From Labilithrix sp. (GTDB lineage: Bacteria > Myxococcota > Polyangia > Polyangiales > Polyangiaceae), in contig JAQBQL010000243.1 of the NCBI GenBank assembly GCA_028287035.1, forward strand, positions 134,704-198,703: a DNA stretch of 64,000 nt, given 5' to 3'. Within the stretch, counting starts at the first letter, position 1. Every line of letters begins with the position of its first letter. Both the position numbers and the translations under genes were made by a program. Below, in pieces: positions 32,575-41,148 of the stretch. The notes below the pieces were generated by a model. The model saw only the letters and a program-made list of their open reading frames with translations, searched no databases and was not told the origin of the DNA.

Positions 32575-32893
32575 TCAGGCGCTCCGCGTCGCGGACCCGG
32601 TCTTCCATGTCGGCGATGGACCGCTCGTCCGCGCTGCCGAGCAGGTCGAGCACGTCGAGACGCGTCGTCACCGCGGAGCGCTGCACGTCGACCGTCTGCG
32701 CGATGCGCTCCGACTCCTGCCTGAGCTGAGGGGTCGCGCGCTCGGCCCGTGCGCGGATCGTCTTCGTGCGCGCCGCGAGCTCGCGGACGCTCTCGCGCAG
32801 ATCGGTGAGCCGCGGGGGCTCCGCGGCGGCGATGCTCGACCACCCGAGGGTGGCGCAGAGCGTGACGGCGAACAGCGACTTCGTGATCTTCAT
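32540..32893 (-). CDS. Small exported coiled-coil protein
   Basis: A 117-aa protein with a Sec signal peptide (MKITKSLFAVTLCATLGWSS, cleavage after IAAA) and a mature part that is one long charged helix (LTDLRESVRELAARTKTIRA, QESERIAQTVDVQRSAVTTR), likely a coiled coil, ending ERLITVVESWYRPR. The Cys at 13 in the hydrophobic core is not in a lipobox, so it should be periplasmic rather than lipidated. Starts further upstream lack a signal peptide and were rejected. A GGAGGTG ribosome site precedes the ATG. The family and role are unknown. Confidence 0.7.
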   Translation of the reverse strand: MKITKSLFAVTLCATLGWSSIAAAEPPRLTDLRESVRELAARTKTIRARAERATPQLRQESERIAQTVDVQRSAVTTRLDVLDLLGSADERSIADMEDRVRDAERLITVVESWYRPR

Positions 32894-33111
32894 CAGGCAC
32901 CTCCGGTTGGTGAACGTCGATGCTGGCGGGGGTTGCATCGCGTATGCCCCAGCGTGGGAGCCCCGCGCACCTCGATTCGCCGCGAATGCACGCCACGCGC
33001 GTCGCCGCGCCTTTCTCGCCGTGCGCGCCGCGTGGCGCATGACGCCACGAAGCGGGCGCATCGCGCCATCATTCCCGCCGCGCGTCGCGCCACCACGCTA
33101 CGTTTCGCCGG

Positions 33112-33843
33112 GTGCCGTCCCGTCTCCTGCTCGTCGTGCTCGCCGCGTGCAGCGGCTCCGGAACGCACGAGGAGCCCGCCACACCCCTCGATTCGGGGGC
33201 GCCGCCTCCAAGCGCAGACGCAGACGCGGACGCCGGGTCGGGAGACGGGTGGGCCCGCTACGTGATCGAGACCGGCGCTCACGCTGCGACGCTCACGACG
33301 GGCGCGTCCGGCAATCCGCGTGACGGGCTCGCGAGCGGCGTGGCGGCGCGCGACTACGAGCTCGCGCTCGACGCGTCGGCGGCTTACGTCCTCACCGCGC
33401 CCACGCAGCCCGACGACCAGCTCGACTGGAACAAGCTCCCAGGCCTCTCGGATTGCGGCTCGTTCGATCTCGCCGCGGACGGCCTGATGTTCGGCTGGCG
33501 GTACCGACCGGACACGGCGCCGGCGCGCCTCGAGATCACTGCCTATGCCAACAACGCGGGCGCCCACCTCACCGCGGACGAGCCGCTCGTCTCGCTCGAC
33601 GCCGACGACCTGACCAGCGCGACGCCGCTCCGTTACCGCCTCCGCATGGACGCGGCGGTCTACTCGTTCCGGATCTCCGGCGTCGTGCGCGGACGGGTCA
33701 TCGAGGTCGAGGCGGCGTTGCCTCGACGGTGCGCGGAGACTGCGCCGGAGAGCCTCGTCACGCAGTGGGCCGGCGGGTTCTACTTCGGCGGCACCTCGAC
33801 CGCACCGTCGAGGATCACGGCAGGGATCTTCGAACATCGATGA
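33112..33843 (+). CDS. Secreted lipoprotein
   Basis: A 243-aa exported protein starting with GTG (MPSRLLLVVLAACSGSGTHE); the lipobox LAAC gives Cys13. A short Asp/Ala-rich tether (SADADADAGSGDGWARYVIE) leads to a beta-rich domain (YVIETGAHAATLTTGASGNP, RLEITAYANNAGAHL, LRYRLRMDAAVYSFRISGVV, WAGGFYFGGTSTAPSRI). Two cysteines (SDCGSF, PRRCAE) may pair. The pattern of strands ending in GGFYFGG suggests a carbohydrate-binding-like sandwich, but no family is recognised. It is divergent from the coiled-coil protein gene. Confidence 0.7.
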   Translation: MPSRLLLVVLAACSGSGTHEEPATPLDSGAPPPSADADADAGSGDGWARYVIETGAHAATLTTGASGNPRDGLASGVAARDYELALDASAAYVLTAPTQPDDQLDWNKLPGLSDCGSFDLAADGLMFGWRYRPDTAPARLEITAYANNAGAHLTADEPLVSLDADDLTSATPLRYRLRMDAAVYSFRISGVVRGRVIEVEAALPRRCAETAPESLVTQWAGGFYFGGTSTAPSRITAGIFEHR

Positions 33844-33965
33844 TGGCTAGCGGGACCATATCTTCGTGGCTATTTTGCAGTCGCGCTCGCGTGTCATCGC
33901 GCAGCGCCGCCCCACTCTGGCGTCCCGTGCTTGAACATCGTGGCATAAATGCTTCACTGGTCACG

Positions 33966-34295
33966 ATGTCGATGGATCAGCTCGAAGCGGTGGTGAACGA
34001 GGTGAGTGACAAGGACTGGGCGTGGTGGCCGTTCCTCTGGATGCGGCCCGAGAAGCACGGGCACCTCTCGGTCGTGCGCGTCGCCGCGATGGCGATGCTC
34101 TATGGTCTTCCCGCGAGCGTGCTCACCGAGCTCGGGATCAAGCTGCAGTACGCGGCGTCCGCTGCCGAGATCGCGGGCACGGCGCTCTTCTTCCCGGTCC
34201 TCTTCCTCCTGGTCGGCACCGTCTTCGTCGCGCCCATGTGGAACCGGCGCGCCGCATCTCTGCGGTCACGGCGCGCCGCCGGCTGCGGCGCCTGA
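33966..34295 (+). CDS. Small membrane protein
   Basis: A 109-aa protein with a soluble N-terminus (MSMDQLEAVVNEVSDKDWAW), then two hydrophobic segments (VVRVAAMAMLYGLPASVLTE and AGTALFFPVLFLLVGTVFVA). The C-terminus is basic (RRAASLRSRRAAGCGA), so that end should be cytoplasmic. The WWPFLWMRPEKHG stretch before the first segment is aromatic-rich and may lie at the membrane surface. No family is recognised. The next gene, an arylamine N-acetyltransferase, starts 10 bp after the stop and is probably co-transcribed. Confidence 0.6.
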   Translation: MSMDQLEAVVNEVSDKDWAWWPFLWMRPEKHGHLSVVRVAAMAMLYGLPASVLTELGIKLQYAASAAEIAGTALFFPVLFLLVGTVFVAPMWNRRAASLRSRRAAGCGA

Positions 34296-34305
34296 CCGAG
34301 CGGCG

Positions 34306-35127
34306 ATGCCCGACGCGATCGATCTCGACGCCTACTTCGCGCGCATCGGGCTCGCCCGGCCGCAACGACCCACGCTCGAGGCGCTGAACGCGATCGCCCA
34401 CGCGCACGTGCAGGCGATCCCCTTCGAGAACCTCGACGTCCTCCTCGGCCGTCCCATCCCTCTCGACCTACGCGCGCTCGAGGACAAGCTGGTTCACGCG
34501 CGCCGCGGCGGGTATTGCTTCGAGCAGAACACGCTCCTCCTCCACGTGCTCGAGGCGCTCGGGTTCGAGGTGAAGCCGCTCAGCGCGCGCGTTCGCTACC
34601 AGCGTCCTCGGGAATTCACGCCGCCCCGCACGCACCTGCTCCTCCGCGTGGAGCTCGACGAGTCGTGGCTGGTCGACGTCGGCGTCGGCGCGATGTCGCC
34701 GACCGCGGCGCTGCGACTCGCCGAGACCGGACCGCAGAGGACGCCGCACGAGACGCGCCGCCTGCTGCGCGAGGACGGGCGCATCTATCATCAGGTGCTG
34801 TTCGGGGACGCGTGGCACGATATATGTGAATTGACGCTCGAGGAAATGCCACCGATCGATCGCGAGGTCGCAAACTGGTACACGAGCGCGCACCCCGGCT
34901 CGCATTTCAAGGTCCGCCTCCTCGTGGCGCGGGCCCTTCCCGACGGCGGGCGTGCCACCCTGCTGAATCGCGAGCTGGCAGTGCGAGGCCGGGGCGGGCG
35001 CGCCGAGCGCCGGGTGATAGAGTCGCCGGCGGAGCTCCTGGACACACTCGAAGCGCAGTTCGGATTGACCTTTCCGGCCGGCACGCGCTTCACGTGCGAC
35101 GCGCTCGACTGGCCATCCAGCGCGTAG
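34306..35127 (+). CDS. nat: Arylamine N-acetyltransferase
   Basis: A 273-aa acetyl-CoA-dependent enzyme of the NAT family, which acetylates arylamines and arylhydrazines through a Cys-His-Asp triad. All three are visible: Cys in HARRGGYCFEQN (64-75), His in PPRTHLLLRV (106-115) and Asp in WLVDVGVGAM (121-130). The N-terminal helical bundle (LDAYFARIGLARPQRPTLEA) and IPFENLDVLLGRPI are standard, and the length is normal. It lies 10 bp downstream of a small membrane protein gene. Detoxification or modification of aromatic metabolites is the likely role; the natural substrate is not known. Confidence 0.95.
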   Translation: MPDAIDLDAYFARIGLARPQRPTLEALNAIAHAHVQAIPFENLDVLLGRPIPLDLRALEDKLVHARRGGYCFEQNTLLLHVLEALGFEVKPLSARVRYQRPREFTPPRTHLLLRVELDESWLVDVGVGAMSPTAALRLAETGPQRTPHETRRLLREDGRIYHQVLFGDAWHDICELTLEEMPPIDREVANWYTSAHPGSHFKVRLLVARALPDGGRATLLNRELAVRGRGGRAERRVIESPAELLDTLEAQFGLTFPAGTRFTCDALDWPSSA

Positions 35128-35133
35128 GACCCC

Positions 35134-35548
35134 ATGCCCGAGAAGCCCAAGATCGAGAGGGGCAAGCGGGGCACGGCGTCGACCAGTACGTCATCCTCGG
35201 GGCGGGGCTCGACACCTTCGCGCAGCGGAAGCCCCAGCTCGCGTCACGCTTCCGGATCTTCGAAGTCGACCAGCCTGCTCCTCGGGAGTGGAAACGGCGC
35301 CGCCTCGAGGACCTCGGGTTCGGTGTTCCCGCGTTCCTGCACCTCGTGCCTGTCGACTTCGAGGCAGGAGACACGTGGTGGGACCGCCTTCCCGACGCCG
35401 GCTTCGACCGGTCGCGCCCGGCGGTCGTCGCGTCGACGGGGGTGACCACGTACCTGACCCGCGACACGATCGCAGCTACTTCGCGGCCCGCCCCGATGGT
35501 CTCCGGCCTCCGCTGAATTCCGAGGAGCTGCTCGTCGCCACGACCTGA
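35134..35548 (+). pseudogene. Remnant of an LCM-family (TIGR00027) methyltransferase
   Basis: Pieces of a leucine-carboxyl-methyltransferase-like SAM enzyme are left in two frames. The first piece reads GVDQYVILGAGLDTFAQRKP, FRIFEVDQPAPREWKRRRLE and RPAVVASTGVTTYLTRDTIA (about 35185-35480). The last piece, in another frame, reads SYFAARPDGLRPPLNSEELL and ends VATT, the usual family C-terminus. The N-terminal ~80 residues and about 100 residues between the two pieces are missing, so the gene has a large internal deletion and cannot make active enzyme. It directly follows the N-acetyltransferase gene. Confidence 0.6.
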
Positions 35549-35551
35549 CGC

Positions 35552-36400
35552 TCACCTCGCCTTGCGGTAGCTCCTCGGGAAGTCGACCGCGTCGAAGAGC
35601 GTGCGACGCGTGCCGTCCTTCAGGAGCGTTCGTTTGAACCGGTCCCACGGATCGCTCTCGAGCGTCATCGACCATCCCGGCGGCATGCGCGTCCGGTAGC
35701 CGGGACCGTCGGGTCGGCGTTCGTTGAGCAGCGCTTCCTCCCCTTCGTGGACGAGCGCCGCGAGGCAGAAGCGGTCGAGATACGCGTACACCTCGTCGAC
35801 CGACGGCTCGGGCAGCGCGAGGAGCCAGTCCGAGAGCACCGGGACCGGCACGAGGTGCTCGTGCTTGTACGCGCGCTTGGCGCGCGAGCTCTTGAAGGCG
35901 GCGTGCGCGTCGCGTGCGGCCCTCGTCGAGGGCAGACGCTCGAAGGCGGCATCGTCGTTCCAGTGGGCCTCGACCTTGAGGACGTCTCCCTGGATCGCGT
36001 CGGCCGTCCACCGGCGCAGGAGATCGGCAACGAGCCGCTGGATGAGGGCCTTGTAGCGCGGCTCGTTCGCGCGCAACGCTTCGACGACGCGCGTGGCGAG
36101 CCACCGCTTATCGCTCTCGGTGAGGTACGACGTGCTCGCCGCGGCAAGTGCCGGCGCGAAGGTCGTGTTGGTGGCGACCCACCAGGTCTCGTCACCCTTC
36201 GGCGAGCGACGCGGGCCGTCCTCCCAGCGGCTTCGATCCTTGGTGGCCGGTCGGTTCACGGGCCACGCGAGGATCTCCTCGACGGTCGCCTCGAGCGTGA
36301 CCTCGTACTCGAAGAGACCGCCACTGACGGGCGTGCCGGCGAGCGGGCCGCCTCCCAGATCGAGGGTGCGCGAGTGCGACTGCAGAACATAACGCGGCAT
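35552..36400 (-). CDS. Hypothetical protein
   Basis: A 282-aa soluble protein started at ATG 36400 (MPRYVLQSHSRTLDLGGGPL); the long upstream extension has no support. The N-terminal part is beta-rich (FEYEVTLEATVEEILAWPVN), the middle helical (LTESDKRWLATRVVEALRAN, ALIQRLVADLLRRWTADAIQ), and the end reads PPGWSMTLESDPWDRFKRTL. KHEHLVPVPVLSDWLLALPE and VYAYLDRFCLAALVHEGEEA look well conserved, but I do not recognise the family. The KHEHLVPV phrase, with two His before a hydrophobic strand, may be a metal or active site. The gene stands alone. Confidence 0.65.
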   Translation of the reverse strand: MPRYVLQSHSRTLDLGGGPLAGTPVSGGLFEYEVTLEATVEEILAWPVNRPATKDRSRWEDGPRRSPKGDETWWVATNTTFAPALAAASTSYLTESDKRWLATRVVEALRANEPRYKALIQRLVADLLRRWTADAIQGDVLKVEAHWNDDAAFERLPSTRAARDAHAAFKSSRAKRAYKHEHLVPVPVLSDWLLALPEPSVDEVYAYLDRFCLAALVHEGEEALLNERRPDGPGYRTRMPPGWSMTLESDPWDRFKRTLLKDGTRRTLFDAVDFPRSYRKAR

Positions 36401-36536
36401 GAAGGTGGCGCAGCATATACCCGCCCCTCCCGCGCCGGCGATCGGCCACACGAGCCGTTGCCGCTCACGGACGATTTCCTTCGCGCGAGCGAAGCCTCGG
36501 GGCTGGCGCGCGGCTCGCTGCGATACGCTCGGGCCC

Positions 36537-36719
36537 ATGACGGGTCGGTCCCTCACGGCTTCGGTGGGCGCCCCCGACCAGCCTCATCGGGTCTCGAGCG
36601 GGAACCGCAAGAGCATCGCCATCGTGTTCGGGGCCATTGCCGCCATCGTCCTTCTCGTCTGGGTGTCGAGGACGCTCGCCCGGTGGAGCGGAGGCCGTGG
36701 CGGTGACGGGAGCGACTGA
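36537..36719 (+). CDS. Small single-helix membrane protein
   Basis: A 60-aa protein: a polar N-terminal third (MTGRSLTASVGAPDQPHRVS), one hydrophobic helix (SIAIVFGAIAAIVLLVWVSR, 26-45) and a short Gly/Asp-rich tail. The basic residues on both sides of the helix leave the orientation open. No family is recognised. It is divergent from the hypothetical protein gene at 35.6-36.4 kb. Small size keeps confidence modest. Confidence 0.4.
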   Translation: MTGRSLTASVGAPDQPHRVSSGNRKSIAIVFGAIAAIVLLVWVSRTLARWSGGRGGDGSD

Positions 36720-36764
36720 GGCGCACGTCGCGTCACCCGCGTTGCCTCCACGCGACGGGGCAAG

Positions 36765-38225
36765 TCACTGGTTGAGCCCGCAGGTCACGTCCTCGCGCTG
36801 CGTTTCGTACACGGTCCGTGAGAGGAGGTCCTTCGCCACCTGGGCCCCGGTGCTGATGACCTGCCCGGCCGCGCTCTCGGTGACGTCCAGGAACAGCCCT
36901 ACCTTTCCGCTCAGCTTCGTCGTGATGTTCGCGCATGGCGAGAGCGCCACCGCGCCGCGCGCGGTTACCACCGAAGAGACCGAGTTGGAGAACGACGCCC
37001 CGACCACGAAGAGCCCGTCGAGTCCGACCCCGAGATCGACCTTCGGAAGCGTGGCGACGAATCCAAAGGCGGCGGGTCCTGTCGCCAGCGTCCCCTGGTC
37101 ACCGTCGAAGGCGACGTGGCCATCCGCCGTGCCGGTTCCGCCTCCGGCGCGGTCCGTGACGTGAACGCCCCCATCGCTCGTGTACGTGATGCTCACCTTG
37201 CCGGTTGTCGTGGTGTTCGCTCCGGAAGCGCCGAGGATGACGCCCACGCTCGACTTGAGCTTGAGCACCATGGGCACCTCGCCCAGGAAAAACTGCTGCT
37301 TGTAGCTGAGACCCGGGGCCATGATCTTGTTGTAGCCGGTGCCTCCTTTATTGATGCGGACGGCCCATGACAGCTCGGCGTCCCCGGACGTCTTCACGTC
37401 GAACGTCTGCTGGCGAGTGACATGGTCATGCACGGCGACCTTGAAGCGCGTGCCGAGCCCGTTGATGTTTCCGGACATGTGGATCTTCGCGTCGAAGGAA
37501 CCGGAAGTCTTCGTCAGGGTGATGTCGTAGTGCAGCTTGTCGTCTCCAACGGAGGCGGACTGCTTCTGTACATGCCACCCGTCGAGCAGCAGGTCCTTCG
37601 CGCTGTCGATGAGCGAGCGACCCGGACCCGTTTCCGTGGTGGAGCTACCATTCAGGGGCGGCGGAACCTCGTCGAGTGGCGCGAGGCCGAGCGGCGAAGG
37701 CTTGAACGACGCCGGTGCCGGGGTGCCTCCCTCCGGCTCGGGCGCGTCAGTTGCGCTCGCGTCCGCTGCGTGTTCCGGGACGACGGCCTCGATGTCGGAA
37801 TCGGAATCGTTGAAGGGCGTATCGAAGATCACGCCGCCCTCGAGCGAAATATCGCCGTCCTCGATGAAGTCCTGGAATGCCACGGGGCCTTGCTCGACCT
37901 CGAGATGGTCGTCAGTGGTCTTCACGCTCGCCACCTTGAGCACGCCTCGCCCGGCAATGACGGTCACGCTGCCGGCGTCGAGCGACACCGTCGTAGCGGC
38001 GTCGGGCTTCAGCCATAATCCCCGCCCCTGGTGTGGTACCAGGAGCGCATCCCACGACGTCGCGGCGACCCGGCGCACCTCGGGCCGGAGAGCGTAATGC
38101 GAGGTGGCCACAAGCGGCGGTAACGGGGTACTCGGTCCCGTCCCTTCGTCGGACGAGCCGCAGCCAGCGCTGGTCCCGGCAGTGAACAGCAAGAGGCCGA
38201 GGAACGCACGGGAGTTGACAGGCAT
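36765..38225 (-). CDS. Large secreted beta-rich lipoprotein
   Basis: A 486-aa exported protein. MPVNSRAFLGLLLFTAGTSA is followed by the lipobox SAGC (Cys22). After an N-terminal beta-rich part (VSLDAGSVTVIAGRGVLKVA, DGDISLEGGVIFDTPFND), which recalls FecR-like strands, an Asp/Pro/Ala-rich linker leads to a second beta-rich half (LHYDITLTKTSGSFDAKIHM, ELSWAVRINKGGTGYNKIMA, KVSITYTSDGGVHVTDRAGG). The C-terminal domain has two Cys (LSPCANITTKL, DVTCGLNQ). No enzymatic motif is seen. It is 81 bp downstream of the RibD-like reductase gene on the same strand. The function is unknown. Confidence 0.75.
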   Translation of the reverse strand: MPVNSRAFLGLLLFTAGTSAGCGSSDEGTGPSTPLPPLVATSHYALRPEVRRVAATSWDALLVPHQGRGLWLKPDAATTVSLDAGSVTVIAGRGVLKVASVKTTDDHLEVEQGPVAFQDFIEDGDISLEGGVIFDTPFNDSDSDIEAVVPEHAADASATDAPEPEGGTPAPASFKPSPLGLAPLDEVPPPLNGSSTTETGPGRSLIDSAKDLLLDGWHVQKQSASVGDDKLHYDITLTKTSGSFDAKIHMSGNINGLGTRFKVAVHDHVTRQQTFDVKTSGDAELSWAVRINKGGTGYNKIMAPGLSYKQQFFLGEVPMVLKLKSSVGVILGASGANTTTTGKVSITYTSDGGVHVTDRAGGGTGTADGHVAFDGDQGTLATGPAAFGFVATLPKVDLGVGLDGLFVVGASFSNSVSSVVTARGAVALSPCANITTKLSGKVGLFLDVTESAAGQVISTGAQVAKDLLSRTVYETQREDVTCGLNQ

Positions 38226-38306
38226 GGTCCGCCTGCTCGGCCGGGATGGCGCGGAGTTGCGTGCCGCCGGTGCAGCTAGGCCGATGGGCCGTCGCGTGCC
38301 GCCGCG

Positions 38307-39011
38307 CTACGCCGGAGGGAGGACGGCGTACTGAAGGTGCACGACGCCGTGGGGCATCGCCTTGCACGACGTGAGCTGCAGCCGCACGCGGCCGGCGAGG
38401 CCCGAGGCCTCGGGGACGTCGAACACGCCATTGATCCCCGGCGCGCCGTCCAGCGCGGGCGCCACCAGCAGATGCACCTCATCGATGACGCCGGCCGCAA
38501 GCAGGGAGCCGTTCACGTTCCCGCCGCCCTCGACGATGAGGCGATCGATGCCGAGCTCGCGGCGAAGTGTGCCGAGGAACGTCTTCGGGTCCATGGCGGC
38601 ATCCTCGGCGACCACGTACGAGACGCCGTCCGCGGCGAGCTCCGCGAGGTGAGCGTCAGAGACGTCCGGACCGAGCAGCACGACGACGTGGTCCCCTCCG
38701 ACGTCGGCCTTCGCGAAGTGGAGCTTGCCGGAACGGTCGAGGGCGACGGCGTAGCTCTTCGCGTCGCGATTGGCGAAGTGGTGCGGGCGCGCCGGCGGAT
38801 CGAAGCTCGCCGGGGGATGGGCAGTCGCCTTGCTCATCTCGGCCATCGTCACGCGACCGACCAGCCACGCCTTTCCCCCGAGCTCGTCGTGAAGGTCCTC
38901 GTACGCCTTCGACCAGTCCTTGCGCGTGCCGTCCGGGCTCTCCGTCCAGCGGCTCGGGTGGATACGGCCGTCGAGCGAGACCATCATCAGGCAAGCGACA
39001 TGGGGCTTCAT
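38307..39011 (-). CDS. RibD C-terminal-domain reductase
   Basis: A 234-aa DHFR-fold reductase of the RibD C-terminal family. MKPHVACLMMVSLDGRIHPS gives the family N-terminal strand and LDG turn, KAWLVGRVTMAEM the GRxT motif. HLAELAADGVSYVV and IDRLIVEGGGNVNGSLLAAG (the EGGG-N signature) form the NADPH-binding half, and DEVHLLVAPALDG the last strand. No deaminase domain is present, so it is a stand-alone reductase. Such paralogues reduce riboflavin-precursor-like or other pyrimidine substrates, or have unknown substrates. The ATG at 39011 is chosen over an upstream start for the canonical N-terminus. Confidence 0.9.
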   Translation of the reverse strand: MKPHVACLMMVSLDGRIHPSRWTESPDGTRKDWSKAYEDLHDELGGKAWLVGRVTMAEMSKATAHPPASFDPPARPHHFANRDAKSYAVALDRSGKLHFAKADVGGDHVVVLLGPDVSDAHLAELAADGVSYVVAEDAAMDPKTFLGTLRRELGIDRLIVEGGGNVNGSLLAAGVIDEVHLLVAPALDGAPGINGVFDVPEASGLAGRVRLQLTSCKAMPHGVVHLQYAVLPPA

Positions 39012-39130
39012 GGGGGCGGAGAGCGTACCCGGAAGCCCGACGAGCGTCACCGCGCGTCGCCGCACGGTGATACGCTGGTCGACGAGTGGAGAGATCCCGG
39101 GGCCGCGCCGGGTGAGGGGGATGTCCAACG

Positions 39131-41137
39131 GTGAGTGAAGACGCGCTACGGCGGCGGATCGAGGAGCTCGAAGCCGAGCTCGCGGAGCGGGACCGCTCGT
39201 CGGTGGCGAGCAACGCCATGGCGGCGCGCTTCCGGGCGATGGTCGAGAACGGCGCCGATGCCATGTGGCTGTTCGGCCCGGACAGCATCGTCACCTATGC
39301 GAGCCCTTCCACCCGGCGGATCCTCGGGATCGGACCGTCGCACGTCGTGGGCACGGTCGCCTCGCTCTGGGTCCACGCGGACGACCGCGGGCGGGTCGAG
39401 CGAGAGACGCGCGCGCTGTTCCGTGACCCCACGCGCGGCCGCGTCTTCGAGTTCCGGACGCCCGAGATCGACGGCGTGGCGCGGTGGGTCGAATGCACGG
39501 CCACCAACATGCTCGCCGATCCCGCCGTCGGAGCGATCGTCCTCAACGTCCGTGACATCACCGATCGCAAGCGTGCCGAGGAGCGCGGCGCCGCGGTCGT
39601 CGCCACCGCGCTCGACGCCGTCATCGTCACAGACGAGGACGGCAAGATCATCGAGTTCAACCCGGCCGCGGAGCATACGTTCGGCATCGCGCGGGCTCGG
39701 GCGCTGGGCGCCACGCTCGCCGAGACCATCATCCCGGAACGCTTCCGCCGCGAGCACGAGGACGGCGTCGCGCGACTGCGCGCGACCGGCATACCCTCCA
39801 TCCTCGGCAAGCGGGTCGAGCGGTGGGCGATGCGCGCCGACGGCACCGAGATCCCCGTCGAGCTGTCCGTCTCGCGCGTCGGGACCGCCACCGCGTCGGT
39901 GTACGTCGGGTTCATCCGTGACCTCTCCGACAAGCGCATGGCCGAGGCGGCATTGCGGCGGTCGGAGGAGGAGCTACGGCAGGCGCAGAAGATGGAGGCG
40001 GTGGGGCGCCTGGCGGGCGGCGTGGCCCACGACTTCAACAACCTGCTCACGGTGATCCTGAGCTACACGGCAATCCTCGTCGAGGGCACCGGCGTAGGCG
40101 ACCCCGCACGCGCGGACCTCGAGGAGGTGCAGAGCGCCGCGGAGCGCGCGACGGAGCTCACCCGCCAGCTCCTCGCGTTCAGCCGCAAGCAGCTCCTCGC
40201 GCCGGTCGTCATGGATCTCAACGACAGCGTCCGCGGCGTCCAGAAGCTCCTGGCGCGCTTGCTCGGGGAAGACGTCGGGCTGTCGCTCCACACGACGACG
40301 CATCCCTGCCCGGTCGACGCCGACCCCGGCCAGATCGAGCAGGTCATCATGAACCTGGTGGTGAACGCGCGGGACGCGATGCCCACCGGAGGAAGCATCA
40401 CGCTCGAGACCTCGAACGTGGTGCTCCAGGCGGCGCGCTCCGACCATGGCGCACTGGTCCCGCCGGGGCGTTACTCGATGATCGCGGTCACCGACACCGG
40501 CACCGGGATGGACGACGCGACCATCGAGCGCATCTTCGAGCCGTTCTTCACGACGAAGGACACGAGCAAGGGGACGGGTCTCGGGCTCTCCACCGTGTAC
40601 GGGATCATCCAGCAGAGCGGCGGACACATCCTCGTACGCAGCGCGATGGGCAAGGGGTCGACCTTCGAGGTCTATCTTCCCTGCAGCGAGCGAGACGCGG
40701 CGAATCCCCTGCCCGCGCCCCCCTTCGCGGCCGCGCGCCGGCAGGCGACCGAGACCATTCTCCTCGTCGAGGACGAGGAGCCGGTGCGCCTGGTCATCCG
40801 CACCATCCTCCGCAAGCTCGGCTATCACGTGCTCGAAGCGCAGAACGGCGGGGAAGCCTTTCTGCTCTCCGAGCAGCACGCGGGGACGATCGACCTGCTC
40901 CTCACGGACATGGTCATGCCGCGCATGAACGGTCGTCAGCTCGCGGAGCGCCTCGCGGTGCACCGTCCCGACATGAAGATCCTCTACATGTCCGGGTACA
41001 CCGAGGACGGACGCGTCCGCGACGGCGTGCACGACGCGGAGATGGCATTCCTGCAGAAGCCGATCACGCCCGGAGCGCTGCTCGAGAAGGTCCGGCAGGT
41101 GCTCGAGGGCGAACGAACGGTGGCGAGCGTCGGCTGA
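39131..41137 (+). CDS. Hybrid PAS histidine kinase with receiver domain
   Basis: A 668-aa cytoplasmic sensor kinase. After a short coiled coil come two PAS domains (about 30-145, ENGADAMWLFGPDSIVTYAS; about 155-270, DAVIVTDEDGKIIEFNPAAE). HisKA carries the phospho-acceptor His300 in GGVAHDFNNLLTVILSY, and HATPase_c the N box (NLVVNARDAM), G1 (DTGTGMDD), F (FEPFFTT) and G2 (GTGLGLSTVYGI). A C-terminal receiver domain (ILLVEDEEPVRLVIRTILRK) has phospho-acceptor Asp593 in LLLTDMVMPRMNG. No membrane segment is present and the input to the PAS domains is unknown. The start is GTG. No separate response regulator lies nearby, so the output partner must be elsewhere or the receiver acts in cis. Confidence 0.95.
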   Translation: MSEDALRRRIEELEAELAERDRSSVASNAMAARFRAMVENGADAMWLFGPDSIVTYASPSTRRILGIGPSHVVGTVASLWVHADDRGRVERETRALFRDPTRGRVFEFRTPEIDGVARWVECTATNMLADPAVGAIVLNVRDITDRKRAEERGAAVVATALDAVIVTDEDGKIIEFNPAAEHTFGIARARALGATLAETIIPERFRREHEDGVARLRATGIPSILGKRVERWAMRADGTEIPVELSVSRVGTATASVYVGFIRDLSDKRMAEAALRRSEEELRQAQKMEAVGRLAGGVAHDFNNLLTVILSYTAILVEGTGVGDPARADLEEVQSAAERATELTRQLLAFSRKQLLAPVVMDLNDSVRGVQKLLARLLGEDVGLSLHTTTHPCPVDADPGQIEQVIMNLVVNARDAMPTGGSITLETSNVVLQAARSDHGALVPPGRYSMIAVTDTGTGMDDATIERIFEPFFTTKDTSKGTGLGLSTVYGIIQQSGGHILVRSAMGKGSTFEVYLPCSERDAANPLPAPPFAAARRQATETILLVEDEEPVRLVIRTILRKLGYHVLEAQNGGEAFLLSEQHAGTIDLLLTDMVMPRMNGRQLAERLAVHRPDMKILYMSGYTEDGRVRDGVHDAEMAFLQKPITPGALLEKVRQVLEGERTVASVG

Positions 41138-41148
41138 GCGCCGCTCAG
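41134..41148. terminator. Bidirectional hairpin containing both stop codons
   Basis: CTGAGC (41134-41139) and GCTCAG (41143-41148) form a 6-bp inverted repeat with a 3-base loop. The TGA stop of the hybrid kinase (41135-41137) and the TGA stop of the convergent lipoprotein gene (41147-41145) are the mirror parts of this stem. It may serve as a short shared terminator; no T-run follows on either side. Confidence 0.4.
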
